Below are positions 1 through 9,085 of a stretch of DNA of 64,000 bases, in pieces (within the stretch, counting starts at the first letter, position 1; each line of letters starts with the position of its first letter). The translations under genes were made by a program, and so were the position numbers. The notes beneath the pieces are model-generated. The model saw only the letters and a program-made list of their open reading frames with translations, was not told the origin of the DNA and did not search any database. Source of the DNA: an uncultured Acidiphilium sp. (GTDB lineage: Bacteria; Bacillota; Clostridia; Christensenellales; Borkfalkiaceae); assembly GCA_902495325.1 (NCBI GenBank), contig CABUWK010000010.1, positions 1 through 64,000 on the forward strand. Reading direction: 5' to 3'.

Positions 1-20
1 CGTTGCCTTTTCGGGCAACG
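1..20 (-). terminator. Hairpin downstream of rny
   Basis: A perfect CGTTGCC/GGGCAACG-type stem lies 14 nt past the rny stop on the minus strand. The U-tract, if there is one, falls outside the window, so the terminator role is inferred from position and the stable stem. Confidence 0.55.
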
Positions 21-34
21 GCAATCCTTTGCTT

Positions 35-1648
35 TTATTTTGCGTATTCCACGCAACGCCATTCTCTGATCACGTTCACTTTGATCTGACCGGGATATTC
101 CAGTTCGCTTTCGATCTTCTTCGCGATATCCTTCGCGAGGAACATTGCCTGATTGTCGTCGATCTGGTCGGGTTTGACCATAACTCTGACTTCTCTGCCC
201 GCCTGGATCGCAAACGCTTTCTCCACGCCCGGGAAGCTTGCCGAAATGGTTTCCAGCTGTTCGAGACGCTTGATATAATTCGTGCTCGTTTCTCTTCTCG
301 CACCCGGTCTCGCGCCCGAAATCGCATCCGCAGCCTGCACAAGCACCGCTTCGATACATTTGGGTTCCACGTCTCCGTGGTGAGCCGCGATACAGTTGAT
401 CACGTTCTTGCTCTCTTTGTACTTCTTCGCAAGGTCCACGCCGATCTGAATGTGCGTTCCTTCCACTTCGAAATCGACGGCTTTGCCGATGTCGTGCAGA
501 AGCCCGCCGCGTTTGGCGAGGTTCACGTCTACCCCGAGTTCGGCTGCCATCAGCCCGGCAAGGTGCGCGACTTCGAGAGAGTGCTGCAATACGTTCTGCC
601 CGTAACTCGTTCTGTATTTCAATCTGCCGAGAAGTTTGATCAGTTCCGGATGGATCCCGAACAAGCCTACTTCGAACATGGCGGCTTCGCCGGCTTCCTT
701 GATCTGAACGTCGAGTTCCTTTCTGACTTTTTCGACCGTCTCTTCGATACGTGCGGGATGGATCCTGCCGTCGGCGATCAGCTTTTCGAGCGAAAGCCTT
801 GCAACTTCTCTTCTCACGGGATCGAAACCGGAAAGGATCACGACTTCGGGCGTATCGTCGATGATGAGCTCGATGCCCGTCGCGTTCTCGAGAGTCCTGA
901 TGTTTCTGCCCTCTCTGCCGATGATGCGGGCTTTCATATCGTCGTTCGGCAGAGGAACGACGGATACCGTGATTTCCGACGCATGGTCGGTACAGCACTT
1001 CTGAATGGCAAGGCTGATGATTTCCTTCGCCTTCTTGTCCGCGGTGTCTTTCGCTTCCTGTTCGAGGTTTCTCACCTGAACGGCTGCTTCCTTTCTCGTT
1101 TCGTCGAGAATGGATTCCGTAAGCTGTTTCTTCGCCTCGTCTTTCGTAAGCCCTGCAATCTCTTCGAGTTTGGCTACGACGCTTTCGTATTCCTTATCGA
1201 TCTTCTCCTGCTTGACGGAAAGATTCTGCACCTTTCTTTCGTACTCTTTTTTCTGTTGTTCGAGTTCCTCGTTCTTTTTCAGAAGGTTATTGTCCTTCTT
1301 ATTGAGCAACTCGTCTTTCTGCGTAAGCCGCTGCTCCATTCTCTGGAGCTCGGCGCGCTTTTCTTTCGCTTCGCGTTCGAAATCGTTGCGAAGTTTCAAA
1401 TCCTGCTCTTTTGCCTCTAAAATGGCTTCCTTTTTCAGTGCCTTGCATTCCTGTTCGGCGTCTTCTTTCATTCTGGCGACGACGCTTTCCGCCGAACCGA
1501 TTTTCGCGTTGCGAACTTTATCGGTGATTTTTTTCCCGAGGAAATAGCAGACGACGCCTGCCAATACGGCTGCGACGACGGCGATCGCGACTGCGATCCC
1601 GACCTCCGCGCCCGACATCAAAAGCAGGGAGTTTAAGTATCCTTTCAT
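35..1648 (-). CDS. rny: Ribonuclease Y
   Basis: Membrane-anchored endoribonuclease that starts mRNA decay in Firmicutes. The 537-residue protein has the whole family layout: one N-terminal membrane helix (about 15-37), a long charged coiled coil (about 45-205), a KH RNA-binding domain with a GREGRN loop near 245, and an HD phosphohydrolase domain with the metal-binding LLHDIGK at about 383-389 and a later AHHGD. The length matches known RNase Y proteins (about 520 residues). A GGGAGGT ribosome site stands about 8 nt before the ATG. It is a single-gene unit with its own consensus promoter, a structured leader and a hairpin after the stop. Confidence 0.97.
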   Translation of the reverse strand: MKGYLNSLLLMSGAEVGIAVAIAVVAAVLAGVVCYFLGKKITDKVRNAKIGSAESVVARMKEDAEQECKALKKEAILEAKEQDLKLRNDFEREAKEKRAELQRMEQRLTQKDELLNKKDNNLLKKNEELEQQKKEYERKVQNLSVKQEKIDKEYESVVAKLEEIAGLTKDEAKKQLTESILDETRKEAAVQVRNLEQEAKDTADKKAKEIISLAIQKCCTDHASEITVSVVPLPNDDMKARIIGREGRNIRTLENATGIELIIDDTPEVVILSGFDPVRREVARLSLEKLIADGRIHPARIEETVEKVRKELDVQIKEAGEAAMFEVGLFGIHPELIKLLGRLKYRTSYGQNVLQHSLEVAHLAGLMAAELGVDVNLAKRGGLLHDIGKAVDFEVEGTHIQIGVDLAKKYKESKNVINCIAAHHGDVEPKCIEAVLVQAADAISGARPGARRETSTNYIKRLEQLETISASFPGVEKAFAIQAGREVRVMVKPDQIDDNQAMFLAKDIAKKIESELEYPGQIKVNVIREWRCVEYAK

Positions 1649-1744
1649 AATACATACCTCCCGGAATATAGAAAATATTTTTTGTAAAAAGCAACAAGCA
1701 AACGGGAACGACGCCCTCCGCGAAAACCCTTTTCCGCTTCCGTC

Positions 1745-1763
1745 GGAAAGCGTTGCGCTTTCC
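1745..1763 (-). other. Hairpin in rny 5' leader
   Basis: A perfect inverted repeat, GGAAAGCG-TTG-CGCTTTCC, sits inside the roughly 120-nt untranslated leader between the rny promoter and start codon. A structured leader could stabilise or autoregulate the rny message. The structure is visible, but the regulatory role is inference. Confidence 0.5.
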
Positions 1764-1781
1764 TGATGTTCATACGAATCT

Positions 1782-1810
1782 ATTTTAACTTATTTCGCGG
1801 ATAATGTCAA
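1782..1810 (-). promoter_or_regulatory. SigA promoter of rny
   Basis: TTGACA and TAAAAT separated by exactly 17 nt on the minus strand, about 135 nt upstream of the rny start. No other minus-strand gene lies between. Confidence 0.85.
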
Positions 1811-1816
1811 TTTATT

Positions 1817-1841
1817 CGGCGGTTTTTTCGGAAATCCGCCG
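1817..1841. terminator. Hairpin between dxs and rny
   Basis: CGGCGG/CCGCCG stem with a 13-nt loop. On the plus strand it is followed by an AGATTTTTT tract. It lies between the dxs terminator and the rny promoter and probably acts as a back-up stop in the 138-nt gap. Confidence 0.4.
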
Positions 1842-1864
1842 AGATTTTTTGCCGATTTTTTCAA

Positions 1865-1894
1865 AACGCCGGAGCGGCTGACCGTTCCGGCGTT
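1865..1894 (-). terminator. Terminator of the M18-pepT-dxs operon
   Basis: A 13-bp stem (AACGCCGGAACGG against CCGCTCCGGCGTT, one mismatch) with a four-base loop begins 55 nt after the dxs stop. The T-tract is short and interrupted (TTTTG). Confidence 0.6.
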
Positions 1895-1948
1895 CACGAT
1901 TGTTTTTTTCGTTTTTCCGCAGGGATCGCACCCTCGGAAAACGCGGGA

Positions 1949-3745
1949 TCACACAAGAGATCCCGCGATATTTTCTTCCGTAAAACCGGCTTCCGCAAGC
2001 TGTTCGTTCACGGTGCCGTGAAACACGAATTTTTCGGGAAAAGCGAAGATTTTCAATCTCGCTTTTTTCCCCTTTTTCGCGTAGGCAAGGGCTACGGCGG
2101 AGCCGAACCCTCCCTTTTCCACGTTTTCTTCCAGCGTTACGATATTTTTCTCTTCGATCGCGTTTAAAAGATCTTCGTCGAAATCGGAGACGATGCGGGC
2201 ATTCACGACGGCAACCGATTTTTCCGTATTCTCCGCGACCTTTTTCGCCAGACGGAACATACGCGCCCCGACGGCGAGGATCACGTTGTCTTTTCCTTTC
2301 ACGTCGTCTCCGTCCCACAGGCGGACGGAAAGGGGCTCGTGCGGGACGCTTTCCGCAAACGTGCCGTTCGGATAGCGGATCGCGCACGGAACGCCGAGCG
2401 TTCGGGTGTAGTCGTATACAAGAGACATGTCTTCCCTGTCGACGGGGGCGAAAACCTTCAGCCCGGGGATACAGGTCAGATAGGACAGATCGAACAATCC
2501 CTGATGGGTCGCGCCGTCCGCCCCGACAACGCCCGCCCGATCCACGAAAAACGTGACGGGAAGCCCGGGAAGGCAGACGTCGTGCATGATCTGATCGAAA
2601 GAGCGTTGCAGGAATGTGGAATAAATGCAGACGACGGGATGAAGTCCGCCTTTCGCCATGCCGGCGGCAAACGTGACGGCATGCTCTTCGGCGATACCGA
2701 CGTCGTAAAACCGACCGGGAAACTTCTCCGCAAAGGAAGCGAGCCCCGTACCGTCTTTCATACCGGCGCAGATCACGGCGAGTTTATCGTCCTTTTCCGC
2801 AGCGGCGCACAAAAGACTGCCCGCGCTTTCCGAAAACGTGTTCTCGGAGGAGCGGAAACGACATCCGACGCCGTGGTAATAACCGGCGTTTTTCTCCGCT
2901 TCCGCCATTCCCTTCCCCTTCTTTGTTTTCAGGTGAAGAAGGATCGCGGAATTGCTGTCTTTCAGATCGGTGAACAGACGGACGAGGGAGCGGATGTCGT
3001 GTCCGTCGAAGATCCCGACGTATTTCAGCCCGATCGACTCGATCACCGCCGTTTTGTTCAGACGGATTTTGAAAGAACGTTTCATTCTTTTCAGCTGTCT
3101 TCCGATCCACTTCTGCCCGATCGTCCGTTCGGCAAAAGCCATCGCTCTGCCGTAGCTCTTTTTGGACGCGATCCTGGTAAAAAATTTATAAAGCCCGTTG
3201 TCGTTCACCGAGATGGACATGCCGTTATCGTTGACGATCACGATAAACTTTTTCGGCTTTTTGTCTCCCGAAGTCAGTGCCTCGAGATTTTCGCCGTTGA
3301 ACAGAGAGGCGTCTCCCACGACGTCTATCACGTTGTAATCTTCCCCGAGGGCATCGCGCGAAGCGCAGAGCCCCAGACACGCCGAAACGGAATTTCCCGC
3401 ATGTCCGGCGCAGAAAACGTCGTACTCGCTTTCCGCGGGGAAAGGAAAGCCGCTTAAACCGCCTTTCTGGCGGATGGTGTCGAAACGGTCGTTCCTGCCG
3501 CTTAAAATCTTATGCGCATAGGACTGATGCCCCACGTCGAACACGAGTTTGTCTTCCGGAAAATCGAAAACATAGTACAGCGCGACGATCACGTCCACCG
3601 TGCCGAGATTGGAGGAAAGATGCCCTCCGTGTTCGTAGGTGACCGAAACGATCCTCTCGCGGATCTCGCGGGCGAGAATATTCAGTTGTTCCACCCGTAA
3701 CTTCTTAACGTCCGCGGGGGTATGTATCGTTTCCAGTAAACCCAT
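1949..3745 (-). CDS. dxs: 1-deoxy-D-xylulose-5-phosphate synthase
   Basis: Thiamine-diphosphate enzyme joining pyruvate and glyceraldehyde 3-phosphate, the entry step of the MEP isoprenoid pathway. Visible motifs: EHGGHLSSNLG near residue 40, a ThDP motif beginning GDASLFNG and ending NDNGMSIS about 25 residues later, the catalytic glutamate in GIAEEHAVTFAAGMA, and the C-terminal transketolase domain. GDASLFNG replaces the more usual GDGALTGG, an odd but plausible variant. The start is placed at an ATG with CAGGGA upstream; a TTG 24 nt earlier lacks a ribosome site. About 598 residues, slightly shorter than the common 620-630. Last gene of a three-gene operon, 51 nt after pepT. Confidence 0.95.
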   Translation of the reverse strand: MGLLETIHTPADVKKLRVEQLNILAREIRERIVSVTYEHGGHLSSNLGTVDVIVALYYVFDFPEDKLVFDVGHQSYAHKILSGRNDRFDTIRQKGGLSGFPFPAESEYDVFCAGHAGNSVSACLGLCASRDALGEDYNVIDVVGDASLFNGENLEALTSGDKKPKKFIVIVNDNGMSISVNDNGLYKFFTRIASKKSYGRAMAFAERTIGQKWIGRQLKRMKRSFKIRLNKTAVIESIGLKYVGIFDGHDIRSLVRLFTDLKDSNSAILLHLKTKKGKGMAEAEKNAGYYHGVGCRFRSSENTFSESAGSLLCAAAEKDDKLAVICAGMKDGTGLASFAEKFPGRFYDVGIAEEHAVTFAAGMAKGGLHPVVCIYSTFLQRSFDQIMHDVCLPGLPVTFFVDRAGVVGADGATHQGLFDLSYLTCIPGLKVFAPVDREDMSLVYDYTRTLGVPCAIRYPNGTFAESVPHEPLSVRLWDGDDVKGKDNVILAVGARMFRLAKKVAENTEKSVAVVNARIVSDFDEDLLNAIEEKNIVTLEENVEKGGFGSAVALAYAKKGKKARLKIFAFPEKFVFHGTVNEQLAEAGFTEENIAGSLV

Positions 3746-3796
3746 AATTCCCTGTCCGCCCGCGGACAAAACCGGGGGCGTTCGTTCTCTCTCGTT

Positions 3797-5005
3797 TTAT
3801 TTTCCGGCGTAAAGTTCCACGATCTTTAAAATGACTTCCGTCATTTTTTCAAGCGCGTTTGCGGGGATATATTCCGTGCGCGAATGGAAGTTCAGCCCGC
3901 CCGTGGAAAGATTGGGACAAGGCAATCCCTCGAAAGAAAGCCGCGCGCCGTCCGTACCGCCGCGGATGGGAACGGTAACCGGTTTCACGCCGCACGCTTC
4001 CATCGCTTTTTTCGCGTTTTCGATCAGATGGAAATTTTCCGCGATGACAGAGGACATATTGTAATAACTGTCCTTCACCGTTGCCGTAAACGTGCCTTCG
4101 CCGTATTTTTTATTGAGGAAATCCGCCGAAGCAAGGAAATAATTTTTCTTCGCCTCGAATTTTTCGCGGTCATGATCGCGCACGATATAGCGGCAAACCG
4201 CCTTTTCGACGTCGGCGGTCAGCTCGTCCGCCATATAAAAGCCTTCGTAATCCGCGGTGTGAACGGGTCGTTCCGCCACCGGAAGAAGGGAATGAAATTC
4301 GCAGAAAAGATCGATCGCGTTTTTCATTTTATTCTTGGCAGACCCCGGATGAACGCTGAACCCTTTCACCGCGATCGTTGCCGAAGCGGCGTTGAAGTTT
4401 TCGTATTCGATCTCGCCGAGTTTTCCACCGTCTACCGTATAACCGAAATCGGCGGCGAACTTCTTCACGTCGAAACGGTCCGTACCCCTGCCGATCTCTT
4501 CGTCGGGCGTGAAGGCGATCGCGATCTCCCCGTGCGCGAAATCCGGGTGGGTCGCGATGTATTCCGCAGCCGTCATGATCTCCGCGACGCCCGCTTTGTC
4601 GTCCGCGCCGAGAAGGGTATTGCCGTCCGTCACGATGAGCGTTTCGCCGATCAGTTCTTTCAGTTCCGGGTTATCCTTCTCCGCGATCGCGATGCCGTTT
4701 TCAAGAAGAACGTCCCCGCCGCGGTAAACGATCTCCTTCGGACGGATATTCTCTCCCGAAACGGCGGGAGACGTATCTGCGTGCGACAAAAAGCACACGA
4801 CGGGAAGCCCCTCTCTGTTTGCGGGGATCTTCGCCGTGACGTAACCGTTTTCATCCATTTCCGCCGCGATGCCCATGGCGCAAAGCTCCTCTTTCAAGGC
4901 GGAAAGAAGAACGCTCTGCCCCGCCGTGCTCGGACAGCTTTCCGATTTCTCGTCGGAAGTCGTGGGATAGGAAACGTATTTTAAAAATCTCTCCTTCGCC
5001 GTCAT
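3797..5005 (-). CDS. pepT: Peptidase T (tripeptide aminopeptidase)
   Basis: Cytosolic di-zinc M20 aminopeptidase that releases N-terminal residues from tripeptides. The 402-residue protein shows the family metal-site motifs SHADTSP, TLLGADDKAG and FTPDEEIGRGTD, plus the dimerisation-domain SVHPGSAKNK and the C-terminal GGLNFHSRTEY. Full length for PepT. It begins 1 nt after the M18 aminopeptidase stop and is followed 51 nt later by dxs, so it is co-transcribed. Two aminopeptidases side by side suggest a peptide-recycling unit; sharing the transcript with dxs is probably convenience rather than pathway logic. Confidence 0.95.
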   Translation of the reverse strand: MTAKERFLKYVSYPTTSDEKSESCPSTAGQSVLLSALKEELCAMGIAAEMDENGYVTAKIPANREGLPVVCFLSHADTSPAVSGENIRPKEIVYRGGDVLLENGIAIAEKDNPELKELIGETLIVTDGNTLLGADDKAGVAEIMTAAEYIATHPDFAHGEIAIAFTPDEEIGRGTDRFDVKKFAADFGYTVDGGKLGEIEYENFNAASATIAVKGFSVHPGSAKNKMKNAIDLFCEFHSLLPVAERPVHTADYEGFYMADELTADVEKAVCRYIVRDHDREKFEAKKNYFLASADFLNKKYGEGTFTATVKDSYYNMSSVIAENFHLIENAKKAMEACGVKPVTVPIRGGTDGARLSFEGLPCPNLSTGGLNFHSRTEYIPANALEKMTEVILKIVELYAGK

Positions 5006-5006
5006 A

Positions 5007-6419
5007 TTATTTCAGAAAAGCGACGAAAGCTTCGTAAGTGCTGTAAAGATCGGCTTTGGAGACCACTTCGTAAGGAGAATGCATGGAAATGACGGGCACG
5101 CCGATATCCACGGTGTCCACGTTCATTTTCGAAATATACTTCGCGACCGTTCCGCCGCCGCCGGCGTCCACCTTGCCGAGTTCCGCCGTCTGCCAGACAA
5201 CGCCGTTATCCGCAAACGTTTTTCTCACTTTGCCCATAAATTCCGCGCTCGCGTCGTTCGAACCGCCTTTGCCGCCCGATCCCGTGAATTTGCAGACCGC
5301 CGTGCCGTAACCGACAAGGCTTGCGTTTTTCTTTTCGAACACGGACGCGAAGTTGGGATCGTATCCCGCGGTGACGTCTGCCGAAAGGCAGGTGCTCGCG
5401 TTTCTCACTTCCGCAGGATTCTTCCCCTGCGAAGCGGCAAGCGCGTTGAGGATGTCTTCATACAGATAGCACTGCATACCCGTGTTGCCCTCGCTGCCGA
5501 TTTCTTCTTTATCGGCAAGCACGACCATCACGGTGTGTTCGTCGCTCTTATCGTTTAAGATCGCGGTGAGCGCGGGATAAGAGCAGACTTTGTCGTCGTG
5601 ACCGTAACCGCCGATCAGCGCGCGGTCAAACCCGATGTCTCTCGCGTTGAAAGCGGGAACGGCGCACAGTTCCGCACTCAGGAAATCGGTTTCCGTCATA
5701 CCGTAAAGCTCGTTCAGTTTTTCGAGGACGGTCAGCTTGATCTTTTCCTTCACGTCGTCGTCGCGGAAGGGATAGCCGCCGACGAGCACGTTGAGCATTT
5801 CGCCGTCGATGATCTGCCCCATCGTCTTCTGCGCCTGTTCTCTCGCAAGGTGAGGAAGAAGGTCGTTGACGTAGAACACGGGATCTCCGTCGTTATCGCC
5901 GATTTTGACCGTCTTCACCGTTCCGTCGGACAGAACGACCGTTCCGTGCAGGGCGAGAGGGATCGCCGTCCACTGATATTTTTTGATCCCGCCGTAATAA
6001 TGGGTTTTCAGAAACGCCATGCCGGTATCTTCGTATAACGGATTCTGTTTGATATCGAGACGGGGAGAATCGATATGGGAAGCAAGGATCCTCACCCCGC
6101 CTTTCGCCATATCTTCTTTGCCGACTTTAAACAGAACGAGGCTCTTCCCTCTGTTGTTGTAATATTTTCTGTCCCCCGCGTTCAGTTTTTCGCCGAACAC
6201 GTAAGGGGTGAACCCGTATTTTTCCGCTAAGGCGACGGAAGTACGTACGGCTTCCCTCTCCGTTTTCGACTCGTCGAGATAAGCCTTATATTCTTCCGCG
6301 TAAGCGTAAACCTTTTCCTTTTTCTTTTCGTCGCATCCTTCGAAATAGTTGACCTTCTTGAAAGAAAGCTTCTTTTCCAGCTCGGCGCCGCGGCTGAGTT
6401 TTTCCTTTTTATCGCTCAT
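5007..6419 (-). CDS. M18 family aminopeptidase
   Basis: Cobalt/zinc-dependent cytosolic aminopeptidase, of the aspartyl/leucyl aminopeptidase family. M18 hallmarks are present: ASHIDSPRLDIKQNP (first metal histidine), CSYPALTAI, a VVLADKEEIGSEGNTGMQ glutamate motif, the STCLSADVTAGYDPN stretch and a C-terminal SMHSPYEVVSKADLY. About 470 residues. The start is set at an ATG preceded by AAGGAG with 9 nt spacing; an upstream in-frame extension carries no ribosome site. First gene of the operon, driven by the promoter at 6485-6513. Specificity (aspartyl, leucyl or other) cannot be told from sequence alone. Confidence 0.93.
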   Translation of the reverse strand: MSDKKEKLSRGAELEKKLSFKKVNYFEGCDEKKKEKVYAYAEEYKAYLDESKTEREAVRTSVALAEKYGFTPYVFGEKLNAGDRKYYNNRGKSLVLFKVGKEDMAKGGVRILASHIDSPRLDIKQNPLYEDTGMAFLKTHYYGGIKKYQWTAIPLALHGTVVLSDGTVKTVKIGDNDGDPVFYVNDLLPHLAREQAQKTMGQIIDGEMLNVLVGGYPFRDDDVKEKIKLTVLEKLNELYGMTETDFLSAELCAVPAFNARDIGFDRALIGGYGHDDKVCSYPALTAILNDKSDEHTVMVVLADKEEIGSEGNTGMQCYLYEDILNALAASQGKNPAEVRNASTCLSADVTAGYDPNFASVFEKKNASLVGYGTAVCKFTGSGGKGGSNDASAEFMGKVRKTFADNGVVWQTAELGKVDAGGGGTVAKYISKMNVDTVDIGVPVISMHSPYEVVSKADLYSTYEAFVAFLK

Positions 6420-6484
6420 GTTTTTCAAACTCCTTTTCCGGTTATTTCGCCTGCGGATACCGCAGACGATATCTGTTTGGCACA

Positions 6485-6513
6485 AGTATAGCACAAATCG
6501 AAAATCATTTCAA
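6485..6513 (-). promoter_or_regulatory. SigA promoter of the M18-pepT-dxs operon
   Basis: TTGAAA and TATACT with a 17-nt spacer, ending 66 nt upstream of the aminopeptidase start. The leader contains a small CTGCGG/CCGCAG hairpin. Confidence 0.85.
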
Positions 6514-6737
6514 CGATTTTGCGGGCATTTTCGCTTTTTTCGCATTTTCGCACGCTGCCGGACATAGGCTTAAAAAAAAGAAAAAGGAAACGTCCGGCAT
6601 GCTCTTTCCCGACGAAATTTTATCTCTTGTACTTTCTGCGGCGATCTTTTCGCTCGCCGTTCTTCCCGCCCGCGGGACAGATCCCTGCTCGCGCTGCGGA
6701 AAAAGTTGTATCGGGAAACCGTGTGGCCGAAAGAAAA

Positions 6738-6768
6738 ATCCTCTCGCGAAAATCTTTCGCGAGAGGAT
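6738..6768 (-). terminator. Terminator of the export operon
   Basis: A near-perfect stem of about 13 bp (ATCCTCTCGCGAAA and its complement) followed by TTTTTC on the minus strand, 46 nt after the Ig-like lipoprotein stop. The remaining 225 nt up to the M18 promoter hold no supported gene. Confidence 0.85.
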
Positions 6769-6813
6769 GAAAAAACGTTGATAACAAGCTTATATCCGCT
6801 TATTTACGGTCGC

Positions 6814-9021
6814 TTACGCCTGTGCGGCATAGAAACCGAGCATCAGACCGATCCCCTGATAGTTGAGCGCGAGGTGATCGCTTGCGACAAAATCCGCATA
6901 GGATGCTTCGCTGCCGAAATTCGGCGCCCAGGAAACGGTATTCCCGTTATAATAAAGCAGAGATTCCGTGTTGACGTTGAACGTCGGCGCGCCCTGTTTC
7001 GTGATCGCTTTCAGCGTCTGTCCGAAAGCGTTGTTCTCCATTCTGGAAAGGGTGGTCGTTTTGCCGTTCGCGGTGATATCGGCAAGCCCCATCGTGTCGT
7101 TGTTGGAGATAACGCTCGTTCCCGTGCCGTCCGGCATGAGAAGGCAGATCAGATTGAGCACTTCTTTTTTGTTTGCCGTGGTGGTAAGCGATTTGCCGAG
7201 AGGATTGAACAGCGCGTTGAATTTTTTGATCTCCGCAATGATGGCGGAAGCTCCGTCGATCGAAGAGAACCAGATCTCGCTGCCCGTCACGTTGCTGATC
7301 AGCGCGGAATCGGCCGCGTGCATGGTGGGATAGGAATGTTTATCCGTGGTCGGATCGTAATGGGTAAGAATAAACAACGGACCGCCCGCTCTTTCGAAAT
7401 TGGATTCCGTGATATTCAGCGTAGCCGCGCCCCACATATATCCCGCCGACTGGTAAGAATCGTAACACTTCATGTGATGAACGTTGAACGAACATTCGAA
7501 TTCGGGGAACAGACCGATGAAAAGGGTTTTCAGCAGAACGTTATCGATATCGAGTTTGCAGAAACCCGATTTCAGGAAGATAAGACCGCCCGCATATACG
7601 GGGTTGTCGTTCTCGTCCTTCCACTCGCTTCTGTTGGCGTTTCCGATCACGTTCAGGTTTTCGATCCTGCTGACCGCCGTGAAATCGGATTTTACCGACT
7701 GATCCGTTCCGCAGATCTTCATCAGGGCGGCATTCGAATAATCCGCGCCGTAACCGACGCCTTCGTCGGAATCGAAAGAAGCGACGAGAGGAATTGCGGA
7801 GAGATCGAGCGAATAGTAGTTGCCGATCATCGAGAAGGTGTCTTCCTTTGCGAGCTCGCGCAGGAAAAGGAAGGTCGTATTGCCGAAGGTGAGATCGCGC
7901 AGGAAAGTCTGTTCTTCGTAGGACGCAACCACTTTTTTGTCCGCACCGCTGCCCTCATAGTATTTGAAGGGCTTTTTCACCGTGTAGGTGAAAGCGGAAG
8001 GAATATCGCTCGCGAGCAGGCGGATGTCGTTCTGGAAAACGACGGCTTTCGCGTTGACGTCCGTAAGTCCTTTTTCTTCCTTCAGCGCGGCAAACGCCTC
8101 CCTTCTTCCCGCGATCGAAGAATTTTCGATCACGGCGAGGTCTTTGCCTTCGTACACGTTATATCCGTCGATCACGGAAACGGTTACGGAAGAGGCGGCA
8201 AACTGTTTGCTGAGTTCGTAGCTGGCTGCCGGCAACACGGAAAGAACGAATCGGTTCCCGATCGAAACCTCTTCGAAAACGTATTCGTTTTTCGCGTCGT
8301 AAGAAGTGAGATAAAGGGTTTCCCCGTCGTAATAACGGGTCGTATAGTCTTCCTCTCCCTTCTTTGCCGTAAGGGTCACATCCGTCTCCCCTTTCAGGGT
8401 CACGGTCGTGACCGAACGGAAACGATCGAGGGTGGAAAATTCGCCCGTTTCGTTATCCATCACGGTAACCTGAGGAAGATAGCGGAAAGCGTTGTCGTCA
8501 CCCGCATAATACACGGGATCTTCCGCCTTGAAGAACTGCCCTTCGTATTCCGCTTCGCCGTATTTCGCGGTACCCGCTTCCGAAACGATGGAACTGAACT
8601 TCGTCATGCGGACGTCGTTTTCATACCCCGTTACGATGAAATCTTCGTCGCCACCGTCGGGATCGGTCACGCGGACGGTAAAGGAAGTTTTCGCATCCTT
8701 ATAAGAGACATCGATCTTTTTCGTACCCGTTCTCTGCGTGACCGTTTCGTCCTTTTCGGAAAGGGTATTTCCCTCGAAGGTAAGAACGATGTCCGCGAAA
8801 GAAAGGGTTTTCGAAGTTTTGTCGTTATAACGCGCGGTCACTCTGATGCCTGCGAAATCGAGCGTTTCCCCGATTTTCGCTTCCGTCTGCACCGAGCCGC
8901 TCGCTACGGAGATCTCTTCGAGTTTCAGCGAGCCCCCGCACGACAGGGTAAGCCCCGCGCACGACAAAGCCACGCTTGCGACGATCATAACGGCGATCAG
9001 TCTTTTGAATACAGTTTTCAT
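6814..9021 (-). CDS. Large secreted lipoprotein with an Ig-like domain
   Basis: About 735 residues. Begins with a lipoprotein signal peptide (MKTVFKRLIAVMIVASVAL) ending in a TLSC lipobox, so it should be lipid-anchored on the outer face of the membrane. Directly after the cysteine comes a bacterial Ig-like domain of the Big_3 type (about residues 30-125: KLEEISV, RYNDKTSKTLSFADI, KKIDVSY). The rest is beta-rich and not recognised; asparagine-rich segments such as LNVIGNANRSEW and LNITESNFERAGG hint at a right-handed beta-helix. AGGAG stands 7 nt before the chosen ATG. Last gene of an operon with an ABC exporter; it may be a partner or cargo of that system, which is inference. Confidence 0.8.
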   Translation of the reverse strand: MKTVFKRLIAVMIVASVALSCAGLTLSCGGSLKLEEISVASGSVQTEAKIGETLDFAGIRVTARYNDKTSKTLSFADIVLTFEGNTLSEKDETVTQRTGTKKIDVSYKDAKTSFTVRVTDPDGGDEDFIVTGYENDVRMTKFSSIVSEAGTAKYGEAEYEGQFFKAEDPVYYAGDDNAFRYLPQVTVMDNETGEFSTLDRFRSVTTVTLKGETDVTLTAKKGEEDYTTRYYDGETLYLTSYDAKNEYVFEEVSIGNRFVLSVLPAASYELSKQFAASSVTVSVIDGYNVYEGKDLAVIENSSIAGRREAFAALKEEKGLTDVNAKAVVFQNDIRLLASDIPSAFTYTVKKPFKYYEGSGADKKVVASYEEQTFLRDLTFGNTTFLFLRELAKEDTFSMIGNYYSLDLSAIPLVASFDSDEGVGYGADYSNAALMKICGTDQSVKSDFTAVSRIENLNVIGNANRSEWKDENDNPVYAGGLIFLKSGFCKLDIDNVLLKTLFIGLFPEFECSFNVHHMKCYDSYQSAGYMWGAATLNITESNFERAGGPLFILTHYDPTTDKHSYPTMHAADSALISNVTGSEIWFSSIDGASAIIAEIKKFNALFNPLGKSLTTTANKKEVLNLICLLMPDGTGTSVISNNDTMGLADITANGKTTTLSRMENNAFGQTLKAITKQGAPTFNVNTESLLYYNGNTVSWAPNFGSEASYADFVASDHLALNYQGIGLMLGFYAAQA

Positions 9022-9085
9022 GATTTTCTCCTGTTGATTTATTTTCCTGAAGCCGGCATCCGTTTTCGCCCCTCGGCGGCGGACG

